Shown piece by piece: positions 18,430-26,055 of a DNA stretch of 64,000 nucleotides (position 1 is the stretch's first letter; each line of letters starts with the position of its first letter). The translations under genes were made by a program, and so were the position numbers. The notes under the pieces were generated by a model. It was not told where the DNA came from. It saw nothing but the letters and a program-made list of their open reading frames with translations, and searched no databases. This stretch comes from Kitasatospora kifunensis (GTDB lineage Bacteria > Actinomycetota > Actinomycetes > Streptomycetales > Streptomycetaceae): NCBI RefSeq assembly GCF_014203855.1, contig NZ_JACHJV010000001.1:3038001-3102000 (forward strand), given 5' to 3'.

Positions 18430-18825
18430 ATGCTCTCTCGTCTGTTCGCCCCGCGGGTCACCGCCCACGCTCACTGCGACCTTCCGTGCGGTGTCTACGA
18501 CCCCGCCCAGGCCCGCATCGAGGCCGAGTCGGTGAAGGCCACTCAGGAGAAGTACCAGGCCAACGAGGACGCGCACTTCCGCGCTCGCGCCATCATCATC
18601 AAGGAGCAGCGCGCCGAGGCCGTCAAGCACCACCTCTCGGTGCTGTGGAGCGACTACTTCAAGGCTCCGCACTTCGAGAAGTACCCGCAGCTGCACCAGC
18701 TCTTCAACGACGCCCTGAAGGCCGCCTCGGCCACCAAGGCCTCGACCGACCCGGCCACCGGCCAGGCGCTGCTCGACTACATCGCCCAGATCGACAAGAT
18801 CTTCTGGGAGACCAAGCAGGCCTGA
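18430..18825 (+). CDS. sodN: Nickel superoxide dismutase precursor
   Basis: Cytoplasmic Ni-SOD, 131 aa. A 14-residue propeptide (MLSRLFAPRVTAHA) precedes the mature N-terminus HCDLPCGVYDP, whose His1, Cys2 and Cys6 form the nickel hook. SodX is expected to cleave before the His. The rest is the four-helix fold with DLPCGVYDPAQARIEAESV. Ribosome site AAGGAAGGA. In Streptomyces the Ni/Fe SOD switch is governed by Nur, with an sRNA from sodF acting on sodN mRNA; those elements are not checked here. Confidence 0.97.
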   Translation: MLSRLFAPRVTAHAHCDLPCGVYDPAQARIEAESVKATQEKYQANEDAHFRARAIIIKEQRAEAVKHHLSVLWSDYFKAPHFEKYPQLHQLFNDALKAASATKASTDPATGQALLDYIAQIDKIFWETKQA

Positions 18826-18876
18826 TCGCCTGCCGGTCACGCCTCGGGGCCGCACCGGCCCGAAGCACCTGCCTCG

Positions 18877-18912
18877 CCGATGCCCCTCACTCTCCGGAGT
18901 GAGGGGCATCGG
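18877..18912 (+). terminator. Terminator of sodN
   Basis: Perfect 16-bp arms with a TCCG loop, 51 nt after the sodN stop. Confidence 0.9.
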
Positions 18913-18942
18913 TCGTTGCGGCGAACCCGTACGCTCGAAGGC

Positions 18943-19428
18943 ATGATCAGGAGCGCTGTCGTCGAGGACGTCCCCACCATCATCGAGCTGATCCGCGAAC
19001 TGGCGGACTACGAGAAGGCCCTGGACCAGGCCAAGGCCACCGAGGAGCAGTTGCGCCAGGCGCTGTTCGGCGAGCACCCGGCGGTCTTCGCGCTGATCGC
19101 CGAGGACGAGTCGACCGGCGCGAGCGTGGGTTTCGCGCTCTGGTTCCGCAACTTCTCCACCTGGACCGGGACTCACGGGATCCACCTGGAGGACCTCTAC
19201 GTGCGCCCGAGCGCGCGCGGTGGCGGGCACGGCAAGGCCCTGCTCGCCGAGTTGGCCAGGATCGCCGTCGAGCGCGGCTACAGCCGCCTGGAGTGGTCGG
19301 TGCTGGACTGGAACGAGCCCTCGATCGGCTTCTACAAGGCGCTCGGCGCCGAGCCGATGGACGAGTGGACGGTCTTCCGGTTGACCGGCGAGCCGCTGCG
19401 CGAGTTGGGTGCCGCCGGCGCCCGCTGA
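18943..19428 (+). CDS. GNAT-family N-acetyltransferase
   Basis: A 161-aa acetyltransferase. The acetyl-CoA loop is GIHLEDLYVRPSARGGGHGKALL (motif A), and the WSVLDWNEPSIGFYKALGA segment resembles spermidine/thialysine-type GNATs. Acceptor unknown. The ATG at 18943 has no Shine-Dalgarno sequence but carries TACGCT (18930-18935) exactly 7 nt upstream, so a leaderless transcript is likely. It starts only 30 nt after the sodN terminator. Confidence 0.88.
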   Translation: MIRSAVVEDVPTIIELIRELADYEKALDQAKATEEQLRQALFGEHPAVFALIAEDESTGASVGFALWFRNFSTWTGTHGIHLEDLYVRPSARGGGHGKALLAELARIAVERGYSRLEWSVLDWNEPSIGFYKALGAEPMDEWTVFRLTGEPLRELGAAGAR

Positions 19429-19691
19429 AGCCGTCGGCAGAGGTCATCGCAGGGTCATCACAGATGAAAACCCGCAGCCCGCGGGGTGAATCCGGTCCGA
19501 GGTCGCGACATCCGTCGGCCGATCGCGGTAACGTCTCGGCGGACGGCCCGCGTCCGGCGCCACCCGGCTGGGTAGGACTGGGACGTACCGCACCACCCCT
19601 CAAGACAGTTGGGGCGAAGCAGTTGAGCCAAGCAACAGAACGTGCAGCGGCCCTCGGGTCACCAGCACAGCGCGTCACCCAGGAGGTGAGG

Positions 19692-20141
19692 GTGTCCCAG
19701 ACCGACGGCGATCCCGGGAGCCTGGACGACCAGGCAAGCCAGGACGACCAGGCGGCCAAGGATTTCGTTGAGGTGCGGTTGCCCGCCCAGGGTGCCTACC
19801 TCTCGGTCCTGCGCACGGCCACGGCCGGTCTCGCGGCCCGCCTGGACTTCACCCTCGACGAGATCGAGGACCTACGGATCGCGGTGGACGAGGCCTGCGC
19901 CATCCTGCTCCAGCAGGCGGTGCCGGGTTCGGTGCTCAGCTGCGAGTTCCGGCTGGTCGGCGACGCACTGCGGGTGACCGTCTCGGCCCCCACCACCGAC
20001 GGGCGGGCACCCGAGCGGGACACCTTCGCCTGGACGGTGCTCTCCGCGCTGGCCGGCGAGGTGGAGTCCTCGGTGGCCGAGGACCGCACGGTCAGCATCA
20101 GCCTGCACAAGAAGCGCGGCGGGACGATCCTCCAGCCGTGA
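19692..20141 (+). CDS. rshA: Anti-sigma factor (RsbW/RshA type)
   Basis: Serine-kinase-type anti-sigma factor (149 aa) with a GHKL ATPase fold: VRLPAQGAYLSVLRTATAGL, N-box region DEIEDLRIAVDEACAILL, then VTVSAPTTDG. It would bind and inhibit the sigma factor encoded 138 nt downstream. The start is placed at GTG 19692 because GGAGG lies 5 nt upstream; an earlier TTG at 19624 would add a poorly conserved leader. Gene order matches the S. coelicolor rshA(prsH)-sigH pair involved in osmotic stress and aerial development. Confidence 0.85.
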   Translation: MSQTDGDPGSLDDQASQDDQAAKDFVEVRLPAQGAYLSVLRTATAGLAARLDFTLDEIEDLRIAVDEACAILLQQAVPGSVLSCEFRLVGDALRVTVSAPTTDGRAPERDTFAWTVLSALAGEVESSVAEDRTVSISLHKKRGGTILQP

Positions 20142-20171
20142 GCCGGCCGCCCGGCCGACCCACGGCCGCTT

Positions 20172-20197
20172 CCGGAGCGGAGTCGTTCCCGCTCCGG
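20172..20197. repeat. Hairpin between anti-sigma and sigma genes
   Basis: Perfect 9-bp arms CCGGAGCGG / CCGCTCCGG with an 8-nt loop in the 137-bp spacer. It lacks a T-run and may modulate read-through or RNA processing into sigH. Confidence 0.55.
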
Positions 20198-20278
20198 GGC
20201 CCGGTCGCGGTACAACCAATGTGATGGCCCGGCCGCGCCGGCGGCCCGGGCGCTCCCGGAACGGAACGGGGGATCGCC

Positions 20279-21424
20279 GTGAGTGATCTGGATCGCAACT
20301 CTGCCGCCGCACCGCGGCCCGTGGACGGCATGCCCACGGAAGCGGTACCGGGCCACGGGCCCACCGGTGGCTCCGCAGCACCCACGGGCGGCTCCACGGC
20401 TCCCACGGGCGGCCCGGCCGTACCCACGGGCGGCTCTGCCGCGGCGGCCCGCCGTCGTACCACCGTGCCCCCACCTGCCGCCGCCACCCACGACGCGTAC
20501 TCGAAGGACTCCCAGCGGATGAGCCAGCCGACCGACCCGACGCCGGAGCCGACGGCGCCCAGCCGCCCGCCGGCCGACGAGGACGCCCGGGGCGAGGGCG
20601 AGCAGGCACTGGCCGAGGTCGTACGGGCCTCGCTGCCGGCCCAGGGGGTCGCGCAGCACCGTACGGGCGCCCCGGACCGGGAGGCGGCTCGGGCGCTGTT
20701 CGTACGACTGGCCGCGCTGCCCGAGGGCTCGGCCGAACGGGTCGAGCTGCGCAACCAGCTGGTCCGGATGCACATCCCGCTGGTCGAGCACCTGGCCCGG
20801 CGGTTCCGCAACCGCGGCGAGCCGCTGGACGACCTGACCCAGGTGGCCACCATCGGGCTGATCAAGTCGGTGGACCGGTTCGACCACGAACGCGGGGTCG
20901 AGTTCTCCACCTACGCCACGCCGACCATCGTGGGCGAGATCAAGCGCCACTTCAGGGACAAGGGCTGGGCGGTGCGGGTGCCGCGCCGGCTGCAGGAGCT
21001 GCGGCTCTCGCTGACCACCGCCACCAGCGAGCTCTCCCAGCGGCACGGTCGCTCCCCCACGGTGCACGAGCTGGCCGAGCACCTCGGCATCTCCGAGGAG
21101 GACGTGCTGGAGGGCCTGGAGTCGGCCAACGCCTACTCCACGCTCTCGCTGGACGTCCCGGACAGCGACGACGAGTCGCCGGCCGTGGCGGACACCCTGG
21201 GCGCCACCGACGAGGCGCTGGAGGGGGTGGAGTACCGCGAGTCGCTCAAGCCGCTGCTGGCCCAACTGCCGCAGCGCGAGCAGAAGATCCTGGTGCTCCG
21301 GTTCTTCCGGAACATGACGCAGTCGCAGATCGCCGCCGAGGTGGGCATCTCGCAGATGCACGTCTCGCGGCTGCTCGCCCGCACCCTGGCCCAGCTGCGG
21401 GACAAGCTGCTGGTCGAGGAGTAG
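20279..21424 (+). CDS. sigH: SigB/SigF-type sigma factor with long N-terminal extension
   Basis: Alternative sigma factor (381 aa) of the SigB/F/G family. Region 2 (VRMHIPLVEHLARRF ... DDLTQVATIGLIKSVDRFD ... FSTYATPTIVGEIKRHFRD), region 3 and region 4 (QREQKILVLRFFRNMTQSQI ... GISQMHVSRLLARTLAQL) are intact. The first ~130 residues are an extra segment containing four PTGG repeats and low-complexity sequence. In-frame Met81 (20519) could give a shorter form; multiple N-terminal forms are known for S. coelicolor SigH. GTG start with GGAACGGGGGA upstream. Controlled post-translationally by the upstream anti-sigma factor. Confidence 0.9.
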   Translation: MSDLDRNSAAAPRPVDGMPTEAVPGHGPTGGSAAPTGGSTAPTGGPAVPTGGSAAAARRRTTVPPPAAATHDAYSKDSQRMSQPTDPTPEPTAPSRPPADEDARGEGEQALAEVVRASLPAQGVAQHRTGAPDREAARALFVRLAALPEGSAERVELRNQLVRMHIPLVEHLARRFRNRGEPLDDLTQVATIGLIKSVDRFDHERGVEFSTYATPTIVGEIKRHFRDKGWAVRVPRRLQELRLSLTTATSELSQRHGRSPTVHELAEHLGISEEDVLEGLESANAYSTLSLDVPDSDDESPAVADTLGATDEALEGVEYRESLKPLLAQLPQREQKILVLRFFRNMTQSQIAAEVGISQMHVSRLLARTLAQLRDKLLVEE

Positions 21425-21431
21425 GCGGCGT

Positions 21432-21478
21432 ACGACAGAGCTGAGCCGGGCCCGGTGGGCCCGGCTCAGCTCTGTCGT
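21432..21478. terminator. Strong bidirectional terminator after sigH
   Basis: Perfect 22-bp arms with a 3-nt loop; lies between convergent sigH and the small membrane-protein gene. Confidence 0.95.
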
Positions 21479-21493
21479 CAACGGGCTGCGGGC

Positions 21494-21901
21494 TCAGTCC
21501 TCGGTGCGGTAGAGCGCGGCGGTGACCGTCGGGTTGAGCAGCATCACCAGGCCGGCCACGCCCGCCACGCCCACCAGCGCGCCCAGGCCCGCCATCGCGC
21601 CGCCGCTCTGCCACATGTAGTAGGCCACCGGCAGGCAGGTCGTCTGGGTCAGCACCGCCGGGCTGCGCCCCCAGCGCCGCAGCTTCAGCAGCGCCCGGGC
21701 GGCCAGCAGCGGCAGCAGCCCGAGCAGCAGGATCACCACACCGCCGTACTCGACCAGTCCTTGGTTCCTGGTGCTCTCGACCAGCCCGGCCACGATCATG
21801 TAGCCGCCCCAGACGGCCAGCGCGGCGCCCTCGACGGCGGTCAGCGCCACGGCGGCGAACAGCTTGGCGGGTCGGGCGGCGGTGGAGGTCTCTGCGGTCA
21901 C
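21494..21901 (-). CDS. Small four-helix membrane protein
   Basis: A 135-aa hypothetical membrane protein with about four hydrophobic helices (AAVALTAVEGAALAVWGGYM, GGVVILLLGLLPLLAARALL, LPVAYYMW and GLGALVGVAGVAGLVMLL). No catalytic motif seen. The GTG at 21901 lacks a ribosome site; TACCCT (21908-21913) lies 6 nt upstream, suggesting leaderless translation. It diverges from the lipid-kinase gene across only 51 bp. Confidence 0.8.
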   Translation of the reverse strand: MTAETSTAARPAKLFAAVALTAVEGAALAVWGGYMIVAGLVESTRNQGLVEYGGVVILLLGLLPLLAARALLKLRRWGRSPAVLTQTTCLPVAYYMWQSGGAMAGLGALVGVAGVAGLVMLLNPTVTAALYRTED

Positions 21902-21952
21902 TCCAGCAGGGTAGCCGCCGCCCGGGCACCGGCGAGCCGTAGGCTGATCCTC

Positions 21953-22924
21953 ATGCGCGCGCTCCTGGTCGTGAACCCGAAAGCCACCACCACAAGTGGC
22001 CGAACGAGGGATGTCCTGACCCACGCGCTGCGCAGCGATCTCAAGCTGGACGTGGCGGTCACCGACCGCCGCGGCCACGCCCGCGAGCTGGCCCAGCAGG
22101 CGGCGGCGGACGGCACGGTCGACCTGGTGGTCGCGCTGGGCGGGGACGGCACCGTCAACGAGGTCGTCAACGGACTGCTCGCGCACGGGCCCTCCGATCG
22201 GGTGCCACGGCTGGCGGTGGTGCCGGGGGGCAGCACCAACGTCTTCGCCCGCGCGCTCGGCCTGCCCAACCATCCGGTGGAGGCCACCGGTGTGCTGCTG
22301 GACGCGCTGGAGAACCAGCGCGAGCGGGCGATCTCACTGGGCAAGGCGATGACGGAGGGGCTGCCGGACCGCTGGTTCACCTTCACCGCGGGGCTCGGCT
22401 TCGACGCCGGGGTGGTGGGCCGGGTGGAGGAGCAGCGCCGATCGGGGCGCAAGTCCACGCACGCGCTCTACGTCAGAGAGGCGCTCCGGCACTACGTCAC
22501 CGAGCGTGAGCACCGCAGGTCGGGCCCCGTGACCCTGGAACTTCCGGGCCGCGCACCGGAACCAGGGCTGGTGATGACCATAGTCTCGAACACCTCGCCG
22601 TGGACTTTTCTCGGAAATCGCCCGGTGCTGCCATCTCCTGCGGCTTCCTTCGAGACCGACCTCGACGTCTTCGGCATCACTCGAATGACGGCGTTCGGAA
22701 CCGCTCGTACGGTCCGTCAGATTCTGCGGCCGCACACTCCTTCGGAGCAATCCCAGAAGGCCGTTGGACCTTCTGGGAAGCACGTTGTCTCTTATCACGA
22801 CGTCAGACACTTCACCTTGGTTTCCCAGGAACCGGCCCCATTTCAGGTCGACGGGGACCACCTTGGAGAGAGGAGTCGCGTCAGTTTCACAGGCGTACGC
22901 CGGGCACTGCGTGTGATTGTGTGA
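21953..22924 (+). CDS. Diacylglycerol/sphingosine-kinase-like lipid kinase
   Basis: DagK-type protein of 323 aa. The catalytic domain has VVNPKATTTSG at the N-terminus, the nucleotide motif VALGGDGTVNEVVNGLL and PGGSTNVFARALGLP. It probably phosphorylates a lipid alcohol. The last ~150 residues have visibly lower third-position GC than the first half, from about 22540 onward. The ATG at 21953 is leaderless by inspection: TAGGCT (21940-21945) then 7 nt. Confidence 0.9.
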   Translation: MRALLVVNPKATTTSGRTRDVLTHALRSDLKLDVAVTDRRGHARELAQQAAADGTVDLVVALGGDGTVNEVVNGLLAHGPSDRVPRLAVVPGGSTNVFARALGLPNHPVEATGVLLDALENQRERAISLGKAMTEGLPDRWFTFTAGLGFDAGVVGRVEEQRRSGRKSTHALYVREALRHYVTEREHRRSGPVTLELPGRAPEPGLVMTIVSNTSPWTFLGNRPVLPSPAASFETDLDVFGITRMTAFGTARTVRQILRPHTPSEQSQKAVGPSGKHVVSYHDVRHFTLVSQEPAPFQVDGDHLGERSRVSFTGVRRALRVIV

Positions 22925-22926
22925 CC

Positions 22927-22947
22927 AGAAGGGGGTCCCGCCCTTCT
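22927..22947 (+). terminator. Hairpin after the lipid-kinase gene
   Basis: Arms AGAAGGG / CCCTTCT with a 7-nt loop starting 2 nt after the stop, followed by TCTCG. Confidence 0.6.
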
Positions 22948-23308
22948 TCTCGAACGCGCTAGCCCCCTTCACCCCATAGAAGTACGGCCTGTGAGGTAGG
23001 CGACACCGAAGAATCAAAAATTCCTCCTCGAAGGGGGTTGTATCCGAGCCCGAGGTTTGCGAACCTCTACATGGCGAACGGGACGCGTCGCAGCGGGACA
23101 AGCGAGGCGGCCCCACTGAGCATCCCCTGGCACCTATGGCTGCCGGGAGCCCTCAGGATCCGCCCGAACCCCCCTCTGCACAGACTGACGGGCCGCGAAG
23201 GCCTTAGGTCCCTTTTGCCGTTGCGGGATTCGTGAAAGCGTTCACATTCACAAGCCATCGATTGTGCCGGCCGGGCCACCGCCTGCCGGCAGGAGGAGTT
23301 GGACGACC
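22948..23308. other. wblE upstream region
   Basis: About 360 bp without a supportable gene; lower GC than its surroundings. It should hold the wblE promoter(s) and carries a CRP-like palindrome near its 3' end (23231-23246). Confidence 0.6.
23231..23246. promoter_or_regulatory. CRP-like palindrome upstream of wblE
   Basis: CGTGA-AAGCGT-TCACA matches the classical CRP site TGTGA-N6-TCACA at 9 of 10 positions, 63 bp upstream of the wblE start. The mycobacterial orthologue whiB1 is known to be controlled by CRP, which supports the call. Confidence 0.6.
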
Positions 23309-23560
23309 ATGGACTGGCGCCACCGCGCTGTCTGCCGCGAAGAGGACCCGGAGCTGTTCTTCCCGATCGGGAACACCGGTCCTGCTCTGCTGCAGATCGA
23401 GGAAGCCAAGGCCGTGTGCCGCCGCTGTCCCGTCATGGAGCAGTGTCTGCAGTGGGCTCTGGAGACCGGCCAGGACGCCGGCGTCTGGGGCGGCATGAGC
23501 GAGGACGAGCGTCGTGCGATGAAGCGTCGCGCCGCCCGCAACCGCGCCCGCACCGCCTGA
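23309..23560 (+). CDS. wblE: WhiB-family iron-sulfur regulator WblE
   Basis: Small redox-active transcription factor (83 aa). Four cysteines (AVCREED, AVCRRCPVMEQC) ligate a [4Fe-4S] cluster; the GVWGG beta-turn and basic tail (RRAMKRRAARNRARTA) contact sigma factor and DNA. It is the WhiB1/WblE type judged by sequence and by its neighbour, a PdtaS-like kinase, as in mycobacteria. Ribosome site AGGAGGAGTTGGACGACC before the ATG. A CRP-like site lies upstream. Confidence 0.95.
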   Translation: MDWRHRAVCREEDPELFFPIGNTGPALLQIEEAKAVCRRCPVMEQCLQWALETGQDAGVWGGMSEDERRAMKRRAARNRARTA

Positions 23561-23742
23561 GCGAGTGCCTCGCGCACCGCACCTGAAGTACTGATCAACT
23601 GAAGTACCGATCAACACATGATCACAGGCTTCGACCGCCACTCCGTCGAAGCCTTCCGCAGGAGCCGTCGCCCACCGGCACTCGACCGAGCAGTCGACCG
23701 GCAGAGCGACCCCGACACTTCGGCACAGCTCGGTCAGGACAC

Positions 23743-23771
23743 TTGATACTGTTCACTCAGAGCAATATCGT
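23743..23771 (+). promoter_or_regulatory. Housekeeping-type promoter of the sRNA
   Basis: -35 TTGATA (23743-23748), 17-bp spacer, -10 TATCGT (23766-23771). The best sigma-70-like promoter seen in the window; predicted transcript start near 23778. Confidence 0.75.
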
Positions 23772-23806
23772 GGACCTGGGACGCTCACCGTACGCAATAT
23801 GACGCG

Positions 23807-23905
23807 ATGGGCAGCCCGGCAGTGACCGCCGCCCATGCCGACGGTGTCACGCACCAACAGAGCCCCCGTTCCGACCGACTCCCCCCGACGGCCGGAACGG
23901 GTTGA
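23807..23905 (+). CDS. Possible 32-aa peptide frame inside the sRNA
   Basis: ATG frame MGSPAVTAAHADGVTHQQSP onward, with its TGA directly abutting the terminator stem. No ribosome site precedes it. It may be accidental; the precise fit between promoter and terminator is the only support for coding. Confidence 0.2.
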   Translation: MGSPAVTAAHADGVTHQQSPRSDRLPPTAGTG

Positions 23906-23945
23906 GAGGCCCTGTCGACCCTCCCCCCCCGGTCGACAGGGCCTC
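23906..23945 (+). terminator. Intrinsic terminator of the sRNA
   Basis: Perfect 15-bp arms GAGGCCCTGTCGACC / GGTCGACAGGGCCTC, loop of C-rich bases, then GTTTCTTCT. Confidence 0.92.
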
Positions 23946-24023
23946 GTTTCTTCTCCCACTCTTCCTGCTGCGCGGCTGCCGATCTGCCGTGCCGCGCAGC
24001 AGAGTTGACGTCATCCAGTGCTC

Positions 24024-25541
24024 TTATCGCACCGGGATCTCCAGCACCACCTTGGTGCCGCCACCGGGCGCCGCGACCATGTCGAAGCTGCCGCCCAGCT
24101 CCCCGGTCGCCAGTGTGCGCACGATCTGCAGCCCGAGGTTGCCGCCCTGCTGCGGGTCGAAGCCCTCGGGCATCCCCCGACCGTCGTCCTGCACGGTGAT
24201 CATCAGGTACTCCTCCGGCTTCGATCCTCCGGTCCAACTATCCGACCAGCCCATCCCGTTGACCGGAGCCCGGCCGCGCAGCGCGCTGACGAAGACAGTG
24301 CCGGCCGCCCTGGACCCGAAGGCGTGCTCCAGCGCGTTCTGCAGCAGCTCGGTGAGGACCATCGCCAGCGGGGTGGCCACCTCCGCCGACAGGATGCCGA
24401 AGCTGCCGCTGCGCCTGGTGGTCACCTGCCCGTCCTGGGACAGCTCCATCACCATCGCCAGCACCCGGTCCGCGATCTCGTCGAAGGCCACCTGCTCGTC
24501 CAGCGTCTGCGAGAGCGTCTCGTGCACGATGGCGATCGAACCGACCCGGCGCACCGCCTCGTCCAGCGCGGCCCGCGCCGCCTCGGAGTCCATCCGGCGG
24601 GACTGCAGGCGCAGCAGCGCGGCCACCGTCTGCAGGTTGTTCTTCACCCGGTGATGAATCTCCCGGATGGTGGCGTCCTTGGTCATCAGCTCCCGCTCGC
24701 GGCGGCGCAGCTCGGTGACATCGCGGGCCAGCACCAGCGAGCCGGTGTGCACGCCCTTGGGCTTGAGCGGGATCGCGCGCAGGGTCACCACGCCGCCCTG
24801 CGCCTCCACCTCGGACTGCCGCGGCGCCCAGCCGCTGGCCAGCTTCACCAGCGCCTCGTGCACCGCGCCGCGCGACGGGGGCGCCAACTCGGCCGTCGTG
24901 CGCCCCAGGTGACCGCCCACCAGATCGGTGGTCAGACCCAGGCGGTGGTAGGCGGAGAGCGCGTTGGGGCTGGCGTAGGTGACGATGCCCTCGGCGTCCA
25001 GGCGGATCAGGCCGTCACCGACCCGGGGGGCCGCGTCCATGTCGACCTGCTCGCCGGCGTAGGGAAACGTTCCGGCGGCGATCATCTGGGCCAGGTCGGA
25101 GGCGCTCTGCAGATAGGTGAGCTCCAGCCGGCTGGGCGTGCGCACGGTCAGCAGGTTGGTGTTGCGGGCGATCACCCCGAGCACCCGGCCCTCGCGCCGG
25201 ACCGGGATCGACTCGACCCGCACCGGCACCTCCTCGCGCCACTCCGGGTCGCCCTCGCGCACGATCCGCCCCTCGTCGAAGGCGGCGTCCAGCAGTGGGC
25301 GGCGCCCGCGCGGGACCAGGTGGCCGACCATGTCGTCCTGGTAGGAGGTCGGCCCGGTGTTGGGCCGCATCTGGGCCACCGAGACGTACCGGATGCCGTC
25401 CCAGGTGGGGATCCACAGCACCAGGTCGGCGAAGGAGAGGTCGGAGAGCAGCTGCCACTCCGAGACCAGCAGGTGGAGCCACTCCACATCGGCACCGGTG
25501 AGGGTGGTGTGGCGGCGGACGAGTTCGTTCAACGAGGGCAC
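24024..25541 (-). CDS. PdtaS-type cytosolic sensor histidine kinase
   Basis: Soluble kinase (505 aa). An N-terminal GAF-like H_kinase_N domain (~1-150, LVSEWQLLSDLSFADLVLWIP), a PAS domain (~170-290, IRLDAEGIVTYASPNALSAYHRLG), HisKA_2 with phospho-His in REIHHRVKNNLQTVAALLRL, and HATPase_c with ELLQNALEHAFG and DDGRGMPEGFD. This is the layout of mycobacterial PdtaS, which signals to an ANTAR-domain antiterminator and also neighbours WhiB1. No partner regulator is adjacent here. GTG start at 25541 with TACCCT 6 nt upstream and no ribosome site, consistent with a leaderless message. Confidence 0.9.
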   Translation of the reverse strand: MPSLNELVRRHTTLTGADVEWLHLLVSEWQLLSDLSFADLVLWIPTWDGIRYVSVAQMRPNTGPTSYQDDMVGHLVPRGRRPLLDAAFDEGRIVREGDPEWREEVPVRVESIPVRREGRVLGVIARNTNLLTVRTPSRLELTYLQSASDLAQMIAAGTFPYAGEQVDMDAAPRVGDGLIRLDAEGIVTYASPNALSAYHRLGLTTDLVGGHLGRTTAELAPPSRGAVHEALVKLASGWAPRQSEVEAQGGVVTLRAIPLKPKGVHTGSLVLARDVTELRRRERELMTKDATIREIHHRVKNNLQTVAALLRLQSRRMDSEAARAALDEAVRRVGSIAIVHETLSQTLDEQVAFDEIADRVLAMVMELSQDGQVTTRRSGSFGILSAEVATPLAMVLTELLQNALEHAFGSRAAGTVFVSALRGRAPVNGMGWSDSWTGGSKPEEYLMITVQDDGRGMPEGFDPQQGGNLGLQIVRTLATGELGGSFDMVAAPGGGTKVVLEIPVR

Positions 25542-25675
25542 ACCGCGAGGGTAGCCCGCGGACGCCGAAAGCGGCCGACCGAGGCCGACCGAGGCCGGGC
25601 AGTGGGCGGGCGGTGGGCGGTGGCCTGGCGGTGGCCAGGGCGCGGGCTGCCGCCGATGATCAACGATGGGCGCCC

Positions 25676-25732
25676 AGTTGTCCAGACCAATCTGGGGCAT
25701 CTCCTGGACAACCCAGATTGGTCTAGTCCACA
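25676..25732. promoter_or_regulatory. Orphan pair of dre-like operators with nested inverted repeats
   Basis: Two DasR-like sites, AGTTGTCCAGACCAAT (25676-25691) and ATTGGTCTAGTCCACA (25717-25732), each 12 of 16 to ACTGGTCTAGACCAGT. They are embedded in a perfect 13-bp inverted repeat (25684-25696 / 25712-25724) and an overlapping 8-bp one, TTGTCCAG (25678-25685) / CTGGACAA (25704-25711). Confidence 0.6.
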
Positions 25733-25885
25733 ATGGAAGAGCACCAAGGAGAGGCCCCCGCGCAAACTGCCCTGACCGCGCGCGGCCGCTCCTCGGTCGG
25801 CCGCCGCGATTCCGGGACCCCGCACAGTTCCGGACCGCACCAGGTGGCCGACGACAGCTCCGGGCTACGGTGCCGCACAGGTTGA
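25733..25885 (+). CDS. Doubtful 50-aa frame after the dre cluster
   Basis: Begins MEEHQGEAPAQTALTARGRS directly after the dre-like cluster. No ribosome site, no recognised family, arginine- and serine-rich. Listed only because of its position behind a regulated-looking promoter region. Confidence 0.15.
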   Translation: MEEHQGEAPAQTALTARGRSSVGRRDSGTPHSSGPHQVADDSSGLRCRTG

Positions 25886-26055
25886 GGGTCCTGTGTCGGC
25901 GCCGTGGCCCGTAGTGCTTTCCCGGGCCGGTGCGAGACCGTCCGCACCCCGCCCGCGCCGCCGGTCCAGGACCGGCGCGAGCCCCTCTCCCCCCTTGCCG
26001 TCCGGGACGATCGCGATCACCGGCGAGACGTTGTCCACCCTGTGTCGGACGGTCC

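Larger units (their letters stand above)
23778..23947 (+). ncRNA. scr5239: Small RNA, probable scr5239 homologue
   Basis: A strong promoter (23743-23771) and a perfect terminator (23906-23945) bound a transcript of about 160-170 nt in the space between wblE and the PdtaS-like kinase gene. S. coelicolor scr5239 is a conserved ~159-nt sRNA encoded next to the orthologous kinase gene SCO5239; it represses dagA and metE there. Identity is inferred from position, size and boundaries, not from alignment. A 32-codon frame lies inside (23807-23905). Confidence 0.75.
25542..26055. other. Intergenic region with orphan dre-like cluster
   Basis: About 510 bp upstream of the kinase and downstream of the second binding-protein gene. 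It holds a dense cluster of nested inverted repeats with DasR-like half-sites (25676-25732). A 50-codon plus-strand frame (25733-25885) begins one base after the cluster but lacks recognisable homology. In S. coelicolor nagB lies in this interval; no nagB is present here. Confidence 0.6.

Noticed and set aside
22948-23308. Possible short genes upstream of wblE
   Set aside because: Short frames only, no ribosome sites and no coding bias.
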